A stretch of DNA of 64,000 nt from Microlunatus sagamiharensis (GCF_900105785.1 NZ_LT629799.1:310001-374000); one strand, 5' to 3'; numbered from the stretch's first letter, positions 9,642 through 19,942 are shown. The notes: a model not told the origin generated them from the sequence alone. Made by a program: numbers and translations.

Positions 9642-10439
9642 CTAGAGCGGCAGCTTCCGGAACAGCGGGCGGGGCACGTGGCGCAGCCCCGACATGACGA
9701 AGCGCATGGGCACGGGCACCCAGATCAGCTCCCGCCTGGCGGCGACGGCGTCGACGGTCGCGTCGGCGACCTCCTCGGGCGTCGCGGCCAGCGGGGCCTC
9801 GTCGAGACCGTCGGTCATCTTCGACTTCACGAAGCCGGGGCGGACGACGAGCACGCGGACGCCGGTGCCGCGCAGTGCCTCGCCGAGACCGAGGTAGAAG
9901 CCGTCGAAACCGGCCTTGGTGGAGCCGTAGACGAAGTTGGAGCGGCGTACGCGCTCGCCGGCCACGCTCGAGAGCGCCACGATGACGCCGTGGGCCTGGG
10001 CCTTCAGGCGCTCGGCCAGCAGCACGCCGAGGTGCACGGGGGCGGCGTAGTTGACCTCGGCCAGCTCGAGCGCGTGCTCGGCGTCCTGCCAGGCCTGCTC
10101 GGCGTCACCCAGCAGCCCGAAGGCCACGACCGCCACGTCGATGTCGCCCTCGGCGAAGGCCGCCTCGATCGTCGCTGCGTGCGACGCGTGGTCGCGGGCG
10201 TCGAGGTCGACCTCGGCCACGCGGCAGCCCAGCCCGGTCAGCTCGGCCGCGGCTGCCGTACGCCGCTCGCCCGGACGCGCTGCGAGCACGACGCGCAGGC
10301 CGCCGCGCCGGGCGTACTTCCGCGCGATCGCCAGGGCGATGTCGGAGGTCCCTCCCAGCAGGAGCAGCGAGGAGGGGTTGCCGGTCGCGTTGATCAAGGA
10401 GCTGCTTTCGTCGGAGGGTGAGCGTCGAGGGGGAGCCAC
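9642..10439 (-). CDS. dprE2: Decaprenylphosphoryl-2-keto-ribose reductase (DprE2)
   Basis: NADH-dependent reductase that converts decaprenylphosphoryl-2-keto-erythro-pentose to decaprenylphosphoryl-arabinose, the arabinan donor. This SDR matches mycobacterial DprE2 closely: LLLGGTSDIALAIA, DVAVVAFGLLGDAEQAWQ, GERVRRSNFVYGSTKAGFDG (Tyr/Lys) and the C-terminal RHVPRPLFRKLPL. The GTG at 10439 directly abuts the dprE1 stop. An internal TTG would give a start closer to known DprE2 proteins (beginning near INATGNPSS), so the first roughly 15 residues are uncertain. Confidence 0.92.
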   Translation of the reverse strand: MAPPRRSPSDESSSLINATGNPSSLLLLGGTSDIALAIARKYARRGGLRVVLAARPGERRTAAAAELTGLGCRVAEVDLDARDHASHAATIEAAFAEGDIDVAVVAFGLLGDAEQAWQDAEHALELAEVNYAAPVHLGVLLAERLKAQAHGVIVALSSVAGERVRRSNFVYGSTKAGFDGFYLGLGEALRGTGVRVLVVRPGFVKSKMTDGLDEAPLAATPEEVADATVDAVAARRELIWVPVPMRFVMSGLRHVPRPLFRKLPL

Positions 10440-11909
10440 CTAGATCTCCAGGCGGCGGGCGAGGTCGGAGCTGAAGAGGTGCTGCGGGTCCACCGCGTTG
10501 CGCACGGACAGGAAGTCGTCCAGGCGCGGGTACATCTGGCGGAACCGCTGCGCGGTGAGCCGGGAGTCCTTGGCCAGGTAGACGCGGCCGCCGGCGCCGA
10601 CGACCTCCTCGTCGAGCGCGTCGCAGAGCCGGTCGAGGCCGGGCTCGATGGGCAGGTCGACGGTGAGCGTCCAGCCCGGCATCGGGAAGGACAGCGGCGA
10701 CAGGTTGCCCGGGCCGAAGCGCTTGAGCACGTTGAGGCAGGACAGATGGCCCGACGTCACGATCATCTCGAAGCACCGCTTGAACGTCTCGGGCTGGTCG
10801 AACGGCACGGCGAACTGGTACTGCAGGAAGCCGTTCGGGCCGTAGAGCCGGTTCCACTCGGCCACGATGTCGAGCGGGTGGAAGAACTGCGTGATGTTCT
10901 GCAGCTCGCCCACGCGGTGCTGCGGCGCCTTGCGGTACCAGAACTCGCTGAAGGCCTTGGCCGTCAGCTTGTTGACCATGCGGTTGGGGAAGACCTCGGG
11001 GATGGTGCCGAAGGAGGGTGCGGCGAACTTGAGCGGGTCGCGGCGCTGCTTGGGCTCGAGCTGCGACAGCCTGGCCTTGTCGCCGCGGGTCAGCACCGCC
11101 CGGCCCATGTGCTTGCCGCGGGTGACGGCGTCGAACCACGCGACGGAGTAGTTGTAGTCCTCGTCGCCCTCGCTCATCCGCGCCATCAGGTCGTCGATGT
11201 CGCTGCAGCGGTCGGTGTCGACGGTGAAGTACGCCGTCTCGACGCGCTGGAGCTCCACGACGGCGGCGACGATCGCGCCGGTCAGGCCCATGCCGCCGAT
11301 GGTGGTCCAGAAGAGCCGCCCGTCGTCGTCCAGACCCTCCCAGCTGCCGCCCGTGGGGCGGGTGAGCGTCCGCACGCTGCCGTCGGGCGTGAGGAGGTCG
11401 AGCGAGCGGACGTGGTTGCCGAAGCTGCCCTGGGTGTGGTGGTTCTTGCCGTGCACGTCGGCGGCGATGGCGCCGCCGATCGTCACCTGGCGCGTGCCCG
11501 GCAGCACCGGGACCCACAGCCCGAAGGGCAGCAGCGCCTTCATCAGCGTGTCGATGCTCACCCCGGCCTGGACGGTGACCGTGGCCGGCTCCGCGGCGAC
11601 GTCGACGGCGAGGATCTTGTCGAGGTGCGTGAGGTCGAGCGTCGCGCCGCCGGAGTTCTGCGCGGCGTCGCCGTAGCTGCGCCCCAGGCCCCGCGGGGTC
11701 ACGCCGCGCCCGGCGCTGCTCCGCAGGGCGGACACCGCGTCCGCCACGGACTCGATGCCGTGCAGGTGCGACATCGCGCCGGCCGCGCGGCCCCAGCCGT
11801 GGATCTCCACGAGCCGCTGCGGGATGGGCGGCTGCTGCTCGATCTCGGAGGGCCGGATGTGCGGCAGGTCGAGGTCGTTGCCCAGGGGGGCGGCGGGGAA
11901 GGCGTTCAT
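10440..11909 (-). CDS. dprE1: Decaprenylphosphoryl-beta-D-ribose 2-oxidase (DprE1)
   Basis: FAD-dependent oxidase, 489 residues (mycobacterial DprE1 is 461). It oxidises decaprenylphosphoryl-ribose at C2, the first half of the epimerisation completed by DprE2. FAD-binding motifs are RGLGRSYGDAAQNSGG and GAIAADVHGKNHHTQGSFGN; the catalytic Lys lies in LAKDSR at residue 447. The position equivalent to M. tuberculosis Cys387, the covalent target of benzothiazinones, is Thr416 (GWTLTVDLPI against GWNICVDFPI, counted back from the C-terminus). The ATG at 11909 overlaps the UbiA-like stop. Confidence 0.95.
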   Translation of the reverse strand: MNAFPAAPLGNDLDLPHIRPSEIEQQPPIPQRLVEIHGWGRAAGAMSHLHGIESVADAVSALRSSAGRGVTPRGLGRSYGDAAQNSGGATLDLTHLDKILAVDVAAEPATVTVQAGVSIDTLMKALLPFGLWVPVLPGTRQVTIGGAIAADVHGKNHHTQGSFGNHVRSLDLLTPDGSVRTLTRPTGGSWEGLDDDGRLFWTTIGGMGLTGAIVAAVVELQRVETAYFTVDTDRCSDIDDLMARMSEGDEDYNYSVAWFDAVTRGKHMGRAVLTRGDKARLSQLEPKQRRDPLKFAAPSFGTIPEVFPNRMVNKLTAKAFSEFWYRKAPQHRVGELQNITQFFHPLDIVAEWNRLYGPNGFLQYQFAVPFDQPETFKRCFEMIVTSGHLSCLNVLKRFGPGNLSPLSFPMPGWTLTVDLPIEPGLDRLCDALDEEVVGAGGRVYLAKDSRLTAQRFRQMYPRLDDFLSVRNAVDPQHLFSSDLARRLEI

Positions 11910-12898
11910 CGGGAGAACACTCCGATCGAGATGATCACGAGCCACAGCAGGCCGACGCCCTGGAGCACGCGGTCGTGCAGGACGACCTCCTCCGGCTCCC
12001 CGGCGTGGCCGGCGTCGACCTCGAGGGCGTACTGCAGGAGCCCCAGCGTGAAGGGGGCGATGGAGATGGCGGTCCAGGGGATGGTGAAGGCCCCGGCGCC
12101 GCCGTTGGTGAAGGCCCACAGGCTGTAGGAGATGAGGACCATCGCCGCCGCGAGCATCCACGCGAAGCGCAGGTAGGACTCCGAGTAGCGCTCCAGCGAG
12201 CGGCGGGTGCCCGCCTCGCTGCCGAGCGACTTGATCTCGGAGTAGCGCTTGCCGGCGACCATGAAGAAGGAGCCGAAGGCGGCTACCAGCAGGAACCACT
12301 GGCTGAGCGGGATGTCGCTCGCCACGCCGCCGGCGATCGCACGGAGCAGGAAGCCCGAGGCGACCATCGCCAGGTCGACGACCGGCAGGTGCTTGAGGAA
12401 GGCGGAGTAGAGCAGCTGCAGCCCGACGTAGATGACGAGCGTGACGCCGAGCTGCGGCGAGGTGAGGAAGCCGACGGTGAGCCCGATCGCCCCGGTGATC
12501 ACGGCCAGCACGATCGCGGCCTGAGGGCGGAGCTCGCCGGCCGCGATGGGCCGGAACCGCTTGCGGGGGTGGAGCCGGTCCTCCTCGACGTCGCGGACGT
12601 CGTTGACCAGGTAGACCGTGGCGCTCATCAGGCAGAAGGCGACGAAGGCCAGCGCCGAGCCGAGCAGGACGTCGCGCTCGAAGAGCCGGCCGGCGGCCAG
12701 GGGCGCGGTGAAGACGAGGACGTTCTTGACCCACTGCCGCGGGCGCATCGCGCGGACCGCGGCGGGCAGGCGGCTGCGGCGCGGCTCCTCGAGCAGGTGC
12801 TCCTCGGGGATCGCCGGCACCGCCGGGGTCGCCGCGGGCGCGGACGGGTCGAGGGGTGCCGACCCGGTCGAGGCGGGCCGTGGCGAGGTGTCGGTCAT
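11906..12898 (-). CDS. Decaprenyl-phosphate phosphoribosyltransferase (UbiA family, Rv3806c-like)
   Basis: 330-residue UbiA-fold prenyltransferase with about nine membrane spans. It transfers ribose-5-phosphate from PRPP to decaprenyl phosphate, the step before DprE1. The Asp-rich motif NDVRDVEEDRLHPRKRFRP (residues about 100-118) and the RPRQWVKNVLVF entry helix fit Rv3806c. The start at 12898 is chosen because GGAGG sits five bases before this ATG; in-frame codons upstream lack one. First gene of UbiA-dprE1-dprE2-rhomboid-like, all overlapping or adjacent. The separate phosphatase of the mycobacterial pathway is not in the window. Confidence 0.9.
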   Translation of the reverse strand: MTDTSPRPASTGSAPLDPSAPAATPAVPAIPEEHLLEEPRRSRLPAAVRAMRPRQWVKNVLVFTAPLAAGRLFERDVLLGSALAFVAFCLMSATVYLVNDVRDVEEDRLHPRKRFRPIAAGELRPQAAIVLAVITGAIGLTVGFLTSPQLGVTLVIYVGLQLLYSAFLKHLPVVDLAMVASGFLLRAIAGGVASDIPLSQWFLLVAAFGSFFMVAGKRYSEIKSLGSEAGTRRSLERYSESYLRFAWMLAAAMVLISYSLWAFTNGGAGAFTIPWTAISIAPFTLGLLQYALEVDAGHAGEPEEVVLHDRVLQGVGLLWLVIISIGVFSR

Positions 12899-13000
12899 CA
12901 GACCTCCGATGGTATCGGCGCGGACCGACAAGACCGGCCACCCGGCGCGGGGGCCTGTCGGGCGGCCGAGGACCCGTACGCCAGCGGCTACTCTCGCCCG

Positions 13001-13453
13001 GTGCTCACGCCCCCGGCCGTCCGTCGGGCCCTCCGTCGGAGCCTGGGCGCCGCGCTGGTCGTGGTGACGCTCGCCGCCTGCGGGGCGGCGCCCCGGCCGG
13101 ACGTCCCCGTCCCGCCGACGCCGTCGGCGACCGCGCCGGTGCAGGTTCCGTCGGACGGGGTCAGCCTGGCCGGGCTCGGCTTCACCTACGGCCCGGTCGA
13201 CCGCGTGTTCGCCCCCTTCGGCGCCCAGGTCGCCTCGCGGGTCGACCAGCCGGACAACGTCACCCTCGTGATGACCGCGCCGTCGGCGGCCGACCTGCTC
13301 GCCTTCTACCGGCGTACGGCGGTCGCCAACGGCTTCGCCGTCATCGCGGACGACCCGGCGACGACGACGCTGACCTTCTCCGGCTTCGGCTGGACGGGCA
13401 CCTTCACCGGGGACGAGCGCGCCTCGGCCCTGCTGCTGCGCCCGGCCGCCTGA
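13001..13453 (+). CDS. Small predicted lipoprotein, unknown function
   Basis: 150 residues. The signal peptide ends in the lipobox LAAC (VVVTLAACGAA), followed by a Pro-rich linker and a compact domain with LAGLGFTYGPVDRVFAPFGA and a LLAFYRRTAVANGF helix. No named family is recognised. It starts at GTG 13001, 102 bases from the divergent UbiA-like gene, so the two share a promoter region. It converges on the next gene, and both stop codons sit inside the palindrome CTGAGC...GCTCAG at 13450-13469, a possible short bidirectional terminator. Confidence 0.7.
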   Translation: MLTPPAVRRALRRSLGAALVVVTLAACGAAPRPDVPVPPTPSATAPVQVPSDGVSLAGLGFTYGPVDRVFAPFGAQVASRVDQPDNVTLVMTAPSAADLLAFYRRTAVANGFAVIADDPATTTLTFSGFGWTGTFTGDERASALLLRPAA

Positions 13454-13465
13454 GCCGGCGGCCGC

Positions 13466-14047
13466 TCAGAGGTCGTCGACCAGCCAGCGGCCGTCCTGCT
13501 TGACCATCGAGATCTTCGCGGTGTCGTCGGGGCTCGTCTGCACCGTCTTCCAGCTGCCCCCGCGCCGTACCTCGATGCGGTTCTCGTACTTCACGGTCGC
13601 GGTGGCGCTCTCGGCCTTCAGCCCGGTGACCTTCGGGGCGCCCAGGAACTTCGTCTTCGTGCGGGCGTCGCCGCCGAAGCGGGTCTTGAACGTCTTCGTC
13701 GCCGCCTCCAGGTCGGCCTTCTCGAAGGAGCTGAGTGCCTTCTTCGTCATCAGCGGCTCCAGCCTGTCCCGGTAGTCGGCGTAGCTCTGGTCGGAGGAGA
13801 AGCCGAAGGCCGCCGTGACGAAGTCCTTCGCGGTCTCGACGACCTGGTCCTTCTCGGCCGCCGGGTCGCTCGTGGGGGTGGCGGAGGGCGCGCTCGACGA
13901 CGCCGCGCTGCTGCTGGGTGCGGCCGCCGTGCTCGCGGGGGCGGACGAGCCCTCGGGCGCGGCCGACCCGCTGCCGGCGCCGCAGCCGGCGAGCAGGGGC
14001 AGCGCCAGGGCGGCTGCCACCAGTGACGTCGAGATCCGGGTCCTCAT
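13466..14047 (-). CDS. Predicted lipoprotein with Ser/Ala-rich linker, unknown function
   Basis: 193 residues. Signal peptide and lipobox LLAGC are followed by a low-complexity Ser/Ala/Pro linker (residues about 22-60) of the kind that spans the cell wall, then a C-terminal domain of about 125 residues (DFVTAAFGFSSDQSYADYRDRL; ending DGRWLVDDL). The pattern resembles extracytoplasmic domains of the NTF2-like/Mce-associated type common in actinobacteria, but the match is weak. Monocistronic, convergent with the upstream lipoprotein. Confidence 0.7.
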   Translation of the reverse strand: MRTRISTSLVAAALALPLLAGCGAGSGSAAPEGSSAPASTAAAPSSSAASSSAPSATPTSDPAAEKDQVVETAKDFVTAAFGFSSDQSYADYRDRLEPLMTKKALSSFEKADLEAATKTFKTRFGGDARTKTKFLGAPKVTGLKAESATATVKYENRIEVRRGGSWKTVQTSPDDTAKISMVKQDGRWLVDDL

Positions 14048-14278
14048 CGTTCGCCTCCATGATCATACCGGCGCCGCCTTCCGGGTCGGAAGATCGACAG
14101 CGCCGGGGAGGAACGTTGCCGGACCGAGCGTCGAGCCGCAGGCGAACGGGGAGTTGTCCACAGCCTCTCCGGAACTTCTTCGCCGGTGTCCACCACGTGA
14201 GAGGTCGCGCGGAGGAGGAATGGCGTCCACGGACGAGGAGTTGTCATTCGTGCACGACCTGACGGAGAGGATGTGGAC

Positions 14279-14803
14279 ATGACCACCAGCACCACCGAGA
14301 AGAAGCGCACCTACAAGCCGGCCTTCAAGGCCGACGAGAAGCTGGCCGCGAACCTGCAGAAGGTCGCGGTCGACCTGATCAACCTGCACGTCGTGGGCAA
14401 GCAGGCCCACTGGAACGTCGTGGGCAAGAACTTCCGCGACCTGCACCTCCAGCTCGACGAGCTGGTCGAGGCCGCGCGCGAGTTCTCCGACGACATCGCC
14501 GAGCGGATGCGCTCGATCTACGTCACGCCGGACGGCCGCGCCTCCACGATCGCGGCGACGTCGACGATCGCCGAGTTCCCGGCGGGCGAGGTCGACACCG
14601 CCGAGACGGTCGACCTGATCGTGGCCGCGATCTACGCGACGGCCGGCACCATGCGCGAGGTGCACGACGAGGTGGACGAGGCCGACCCGACCACGGCCGA
14701 CCTCCTGCACGGCTTCCTCGAGCGCCTCGAGCAGCTCGCCTGGATGATCGAGGCCGAGAACCGCGTGGCCAACAAGACCGCGCCGACGCCCGTCCAGGAG
14801 TGA
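14279..14803 (+). CDS. dps: Dps-family ferritin-like DNA-protection protein
   Basis: 174-residue Dps: mini-ferritin that oxidises Fe(II) with peroxide and stores iron, often coating DNA in starvation. The inter-subunit ferroxidase ligands are present: His in KQAHWNVVG, and Asp/Glu in FRDLHLQLDELVE. The Lys-rich N-terminus (STTEKKRTYKPAFK) could bind DNA. The second of two close ATGs (14279) is preferred because GGAGAGG is properly spaced from it and too close to the first (14273). Monocistronic, followed by a strong hairpin. Confidence 0.9.
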   Translation: MTTSTTEKKRTYKPAFKADEKLAANLQKVAVDLINLHVVGKQAHWNVVGKNFRDLHLQLDELVEAAREFSDDIAERMRSIYVTPDGRASTIAATSTIAEFPAGEVDTAETVDLIVAAIYATAGTMREVHDEVDEADPTTADLLHGFLERLEQLAWMIEAENRVANKTAPTPVQE

Positions 14804-14851
14804 CGCGGGGTCGTACGCGACCTCGCCCGGCCTGAGCAGGCCGACCAGCCG

Positions 14852-14883
14852 GAGCCCGGCGACCCCACGGGGTCGCCGGGCTC
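14852..14883 (+). terminator. Strong GC hairpin downstream of dps
   Basis: Perfect 15-bp inverted repeat GAGCCCGGCGACCCC / GGGGTCGCCGGGCTC with only two bases between arms, 49 bases after the dps stop. No U-tract follows, which is common for actinobacterial terminators. Confidence 0.75.
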
Positions 14884-14939
14884 TGCTGCGGACGAAGTAC
14901 CTCCGGGATCCGCCGGCGACGGCTGGCAGCATGCCGCGC

Positions 14940-16361
14940 ATGACTCTGCACGAGGCGCGGTACGAGGAGCGCCTGCGGGCCGACGCCCCGCTGCTCGACG
15001 CCTACCTGCGCACGCTCGAGGCCGACGGCGCGCCCTTCACGATCCCCGGTCACAAGCGGAACCCGTCGATGGGTCGCGTCGTCGCCGGCGACGTCCCCCT
15101 GTACGGCGGGCTCGACTCGGTCTCGCTCGCGGGCGGCACCCTGCTCGAGGCCGAGCGGCGCGCGGCGGTGCTCTGGGGCGCGGACGTCGCCCGCTTCTCG
15201 GTCGGCGGGTCCACGCACGGCAACCAGGCCCTCGCGCTCGCCGTCGGCCGGCCCGGCGACGCGGTCGTGGTGCCGCGGACCCTGCACCGCTCGCTGCTGC
15301 TCGGGCTGGTGCTGGCGGGGCTCGACCCCGTCTGGCTGCCCACCCGCGTCGACACCGCGACGGGGCTGCCGCTGGGGTGCCGCGCGGCGGACGTCGAGCG
15401 GTGCCTGCGTGAGCGCCCCGACGTCGTCGCGGTCTTCGTCGGCGACCCGACCTACGTCGGGACGGTCGGAGAGCTGGAGCGCACCGCCGCGGTCGTGCAC
15501 GCGCACGGCGTGCCCCTCCTGGTCGACGCGGCGTGGGGCGCGCACTTCGGCTTCCACCCGGCGCTGCCGCCGCACGCCCTCCGGGCCGGCGCCGACGCGC
15601 TCGTGACCAGCGCGCACAAGATGCTCACCGGCTACTCGCAGGCCGCGCTCGTCCTGGCCCGCACCGGGCGGATCGACCCCGAGCGGCTCGCCCTCGGCTT
15701 CGAGGCCGGCAACACCACCAGCCCGGCCGGCGCGGTCCTGGCCAGCACCGATGCAGCCCGGGCGCTGCTCGAGCTCGACGGCCCCGCGCTGCTCGGCGCC
15801 GTGGTCGGGCTCGTCGCCGCGGCGCGCGCCCGGCTCGGGGAGGTCGACGGGCTGGCGGTGCTGGGCTCGGTCGAACCCACCAAGCTCGTCCTCGGTCTCG
15901 CGGGCACCGGCGCCGACGGGGTGGCCGTCGGCCGCGACCTGCGCGAGGCCGGCGTCGAGGTCGAGATGGCCGAGCGCGACTGGCTGGTCCCGATCGTCAG
16001 CCTCGCCGACACCCCGGCCACGGTCGACCGGCTGGTCACCGCGCTCGTCGAGGCCGTCGGTCGCCGCGCGGGTGCTCCCCGCGAGACCGCCGTGGCCGCC
16101 AGCTGGTCGGTCCGTCCGGACATCGTCCTCTCACCGCGCGAGGCCTTCTTCGCCGCCGCGACGACGGTGACCGCGCGCGAGGCGGTCGGCCGGGTCTGCG
16201 CCGAGCTCGTCGCGCCCTACCCGCCCGGCGTCCCGGTCCTGGCCCCGGGGGAGCGCGTCACCGCCGAGGCGGTCGAGAGCCTCCAGCGCGCCGCGGCCGC
16301 CGGCACGCGCATCGCGTACGCGGCCGACCCGACCATCGCCACCCTCCGGGTGGTCGCCTAG
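14940..16361 (+). CDS. Orn/Lys/Arg decarboxylase family, PLP-dependent
   Basis: 473-residue fold-type I PLP enzyme of the short actinobacterial/Bacillus-type Orn/Lys/Arg decarboxylase group. Features are FTIPGHKRNPSMG, the GGSTHGNQALAL cofactor region, DAAWGAHFGFH (Asp to the pyridine nitrogen) and the Schiff-base Lys in TSAHKMLTGYSQ, then the C-terminal domain (VAPYPPGVPVLAPGE). It removes CO2 from a basic amino acid to give a polyamine precursor; which amino acid is not clear. ATG 14940 is chosen over 14931; neither has a good ribosome site. Confidence 0.85.
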   Translation: MTLHEARYEERLRADAPLLDAYLRTLEADGAPFTIPGHKRNPSMGRVVAGDVPLYGGLDSVSLAGGTLLEAERRAAVLWGADVARFSVGGSTHGNQALALAVGRPGDAVVVPRTLHRSLLLGLVLAGLDPVWLPTRVDTATGLPLGCRAADVERCLRERPDVVAVFVGDPTYVGTVGELERTAAVVHAHGVPLLVDAAWGAHFGFHPALPPHALRAGADALVTSAHKMLTGYSQAALVLARTGRIDPERLALGFEAGNTTSPAGAVLASTDAARALLELDGPALLGAVVGLVAAARARLGEVDGLAVLGSVEPTKLVLGLAGTGADGVAVGRDLREAGVEVEMAERDWLVPIVSLADTPATVDRLVTALVEAVGRRAGAPRETAVAASWSVRPDIVLSPREAFFAAATTVTAREAVGRVCAELVAPYPPGVPVLAPGERVTAEAVESLQRAAAAGTRIAYAADPTIATLRVVA

Positions 16362-16442
16362 CTCGCCCGCTCCCGGATCGCCCGCTCCTGACCGCCGAGC
16401 GGTAGGTTGCGGCGCCCCGCCAGCGTCAGAACGCGCGGCAAG

Positions 16443-16940
16443 CTACCTCTCGGCGGGTTGGCGGAGCACCGGGACCCGCACCTCGCTCTTCGGCTCGGGC
16501 AGCGAGCCCAGCACCTCGTCGCACCAGGCGACGAGACCGGCGACGTCGATCCCGTACGGCGGCGCGTCGGCGTAGAGCGCGACCCGCCGGCGGGCGCGCT
16601 GCAGGAGCGTGGTCGCGCCTCGGGGGTTGCCGCGCAAGAGGTGGGTGAGCCCGACGGCGAGCTGGGCGAGGCCCTGCCAGAGCTCGCGCTCGTCCTCCGG
16701 CGCGGCCTTCCAGCTGGCCTCGAGCACCTCGTGGGCGTGGAACGGCATGCCCGCGTCGAGCAGCCGCTGGGCCTCGGCGAGCGCCGGGTCGGGGGCGAGG
16801 ACGAGGTCCTCCGGCACGCGCTCGACGCCGACCGCGCCGCGGGGGAGCGGGCGGCCGAGGGCGTCGCGTGGCCGGGCGTTCTGGGCGCGGCCGCGCGCGT
16901 CGCGCTCCCGCTCGAGGCGCGCGGGCTCCTCCGTGCTCAC
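16443..16940 (-). CDS. DUF309 family protein
   Basis: 165 residues. A charged N-terminus (about 45 residues) precedes a DUF309 helical domain with the hallmark FHAHEVLEASWKAAP, ELWQGLAQLAVGLTHLLRGN and GATTLLQRA motifs. Function of the family is unknown. The GTG at 16940 overlaps the stop of the upstream gene (GTGA), so the two form a translationally coupled pair. Confidence 0.85.
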   Translation of the reverse strand: MSTEEPARLERERDARGRAQNARPRDALGRPLPRGAVGVERVPEDLVLAPDPALAEAQRLLDAGMPFHAHEVLEASWKAAPEDERELWQGLAQLAVGLTHLLRGNPRGATTLLQRARRRVALYADAPPYGIDVAGLVAWCDEVLGSLPEPKSEVRVPVLRQPAER

Positions 16941-17599
16941 CGGTCCGCGGCCCAGCGCCGCAGCCGCGCGACCGCGTCGGGCTCGCCGTCCAGCTCGACC
17001 CGGGCCACGCTCGTGCGCCCGCTGGTCCACAGTGCGAGCTCGACGGGCTCGCCGGTGACGGTGACCGTCGGACGCTTCCGCGAGTGCCGCACCTGACCGC
17101 CGGGCCGTGCGAGGTCGACGCCGACGGGCGCGCTGCGCAGCGAGAGGGCGAACGGGCCGAGCTGGCGCCACACCGCGTCCTGCTGCGCCTCGGGCAGCGG
17201 CCGCGGGCCGGCGGCGTCCGGGCCGGCCCGGCGGACGTCCTCGTGGTGGATGACGTACTCGAGCAGGTTCGTCTGCTCGGCCGCCCAGCTGAAGGGCGAC
17301 CAGCGCGGCGCGCCCGCGGCGAAGCGGTCGACCAGCGCCGCGTACCCCTGCGGGCTCCGGGCACGGCCGGTCAGCCGGGTGAGGCCGGGCTCGTCGCCCG
17401 GTCCGCGACGCGACACCACGTCGCCGAGCGCGGCCACGAGGTCGTGCTCGCGCTGCACGAGGTGGGCGACGAGACGGCGTACGTCCCAGCCCTCGTCGAG
17501 CGTGGGGGCGTCGGGGTCGGCCGCCCGCAGCGTCGCGACGAGCGCGTCCCGCTCGGTGCTCACCCAGCGCGTACGGGACCCTGCGGCGTCGTCGACCAT
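16937..17599 (-). CDS. TIGR03085-like metal-binding protein (DinB/maleylpyruvate-isomerase fold)
   Basis: 220 residues. The N-terminal four-helix domain (ERDALVATLRAADPDAPTLDEGWDVRRLVAHLVQREHDL) matches the TIGR03085/mycothiol-dependent isomerase-like group; metal-ligand His candidates are in AHLVQREHD and YVIHHEDVRRA. The C-terminal part (GVDLARPGGQVRHSRKRPTVTVTGEP) is the sterol-carrier-like half. I start at ATG 17599; an in-frame ATG further upstream and an internal GTG before STERDAL are alternatives. Divergent from the frameshifted hydrolase. Confidence 0.75.
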   Translation of the reverse strand: MVDDAAGSRTRWVSTERDALVATLRAADPDAPTLDEGWDVRRLVAHLVQREHDLVAALGDVVSRRGPGDEPGLTRLTGRARSPQGYAALVDRFAAGAPRWSPFSWAAEQTNLLEYVIHHEDVRRAGPDAAGPRPLPEAQQDAVWRQLGPFALSLRSAPVGVDLARPGGQVRHSRKRPTVTVTGEPVELALWTSGRTSVARVELDGEPDAVARLRRWAADR

Positions 17600-17706
17600 C
17601 GGGCCAGCATAGGAAGAGGGATCCACCATCGACCGCGCCCCGAGCCGTCACCAGATCGTCACGCAGAAGCAGCACGCCCGACGAGCCGCTTTGCCACGAT
17701 GCTGCC

Positions 17707-18518
17707 GTGATCACGGTGGCGGCGTGCCAGGTACCGGTCGACATCGACGACCCGGAGAAGACGCGACGGATCGTCGCGGAGTCGGTGGGGAGGCGGCACG
17801 CCTCGGCGCCCGTCTCGTCGTCCTGCCCGAGCTGGTGCTGTGCGGGTCGCTGTTCGTCGACGCCGCCGAGTCGAGCGCCCGCGCGGAGCCGCTCGACGGG
17901 GAGTCGGTGCGCTTCCTGGCCGACCTGTCGCGGGCGTACGGGCTCGTCCTCGTGGCCGGCTTCTGCGAGGTCTCCGGGCTGGCGAAGCCGTACAACAGCG
18001 CGGTCGTCATCGACGGCGGCGAGCTGCTGGCCGTCTACCGCAAGACCCACCTGTGGGACTTCGAGCGCGAGCTCTTCACCCCGGGCCCGGTCCTGCCGCC
18101 CGTGGTGCCGACGTCGGTCGGGGTCGTCGCGCCGCTGATCTGCTACGACCTGGCCTTCCCCGAGGTCCTGCGCAGCGTCGCGCTGCGCGGCGCCCAGCTG
18201 GTGGCCTCGCCCGCCAACTGGCCGGACTCGACCAGCCCGGCCACGCGGCCGCCCGAGGTGTCCAAGGCGATGGCGTCGGCGGCCACCAACCGGCTCGTCG
18301 TCGTGGTGGCCGACCGCGTCGGGCCCGAGCGCGGCTGCCGCTGGGTCGGGGGCAGCGTCGTGGTCGACCACGAGGGCTACCGCGTGGCGGGGCCCGACTT
18401 CGGGATCGAGACCGTCCTGGTGGCCGACGTCGACCTCGAGGCCACCCTCGACAAGCGCCTCGGCGGGCGTAACCACGTCTTCGACGACCGCCGCCTGGAC
18501 CTCTACGCGTCCTGCTGA
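17707..18518 (+). pseudogene. Carbon-nitrogen hydrolase (nitrilase superfamily), frameshifted near the N-terminus
   Basis: The family N-terminus (ITVAACQVPVDIDDPEKT) is read from GTG 17707, while the rest (ARLVVLPELVLCGSLF to the stop at 18518) is in the next frame. The switch lies around 17788-17798 in a G-rich stretch; one added base would join the frames. Otherwise the catalytic triad is complete: Glu (LPEL), Lys (YRKTHLW) and Cys (LICYDLAFPE). A close intact paralogue lies at 39758-40570 and shares DIDDP, ANWP, DRVGPERG and VAGP blocks. It is either a recent null mutation or a base-calling error. It sits just before a HisD-type gene, as the intact copy belongs to the same regulon area. 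Confidence 0.82.
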
Positions 18519-18580
18519 GCCGTGGCCCGGGGGCCTCGTCTCGCTCGTGTCACGATCAGTCGACAGGTCGGTGCCCCTGG

Positions 18581-18616
18581 TTGCCAAGACGCGGCTGAAC
18601 TCTCTAAGTTATACGT

Positions 18617-18618
<2 letters not shown>
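18581..18618 (+). promoter_or_regulatory. Leaderless promoter with ATACGTAT operator for the first HisD-type gene
   Basis: TTGCCA (18581-18586), an 18-base spacer and TAAGTT (18605-18610) precede the ATG at 18617 by exactly six bases, so transcription likely starts at the A of ATG. No Shine-Dalgarno is present. The palindrome ATACGTAT (18611-18618) fills the space between the -10 and the start codon, where a bound repressor would block initiation. Confidence 0.7.
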
Positions 18619-19942
<1,324 letters not shown>

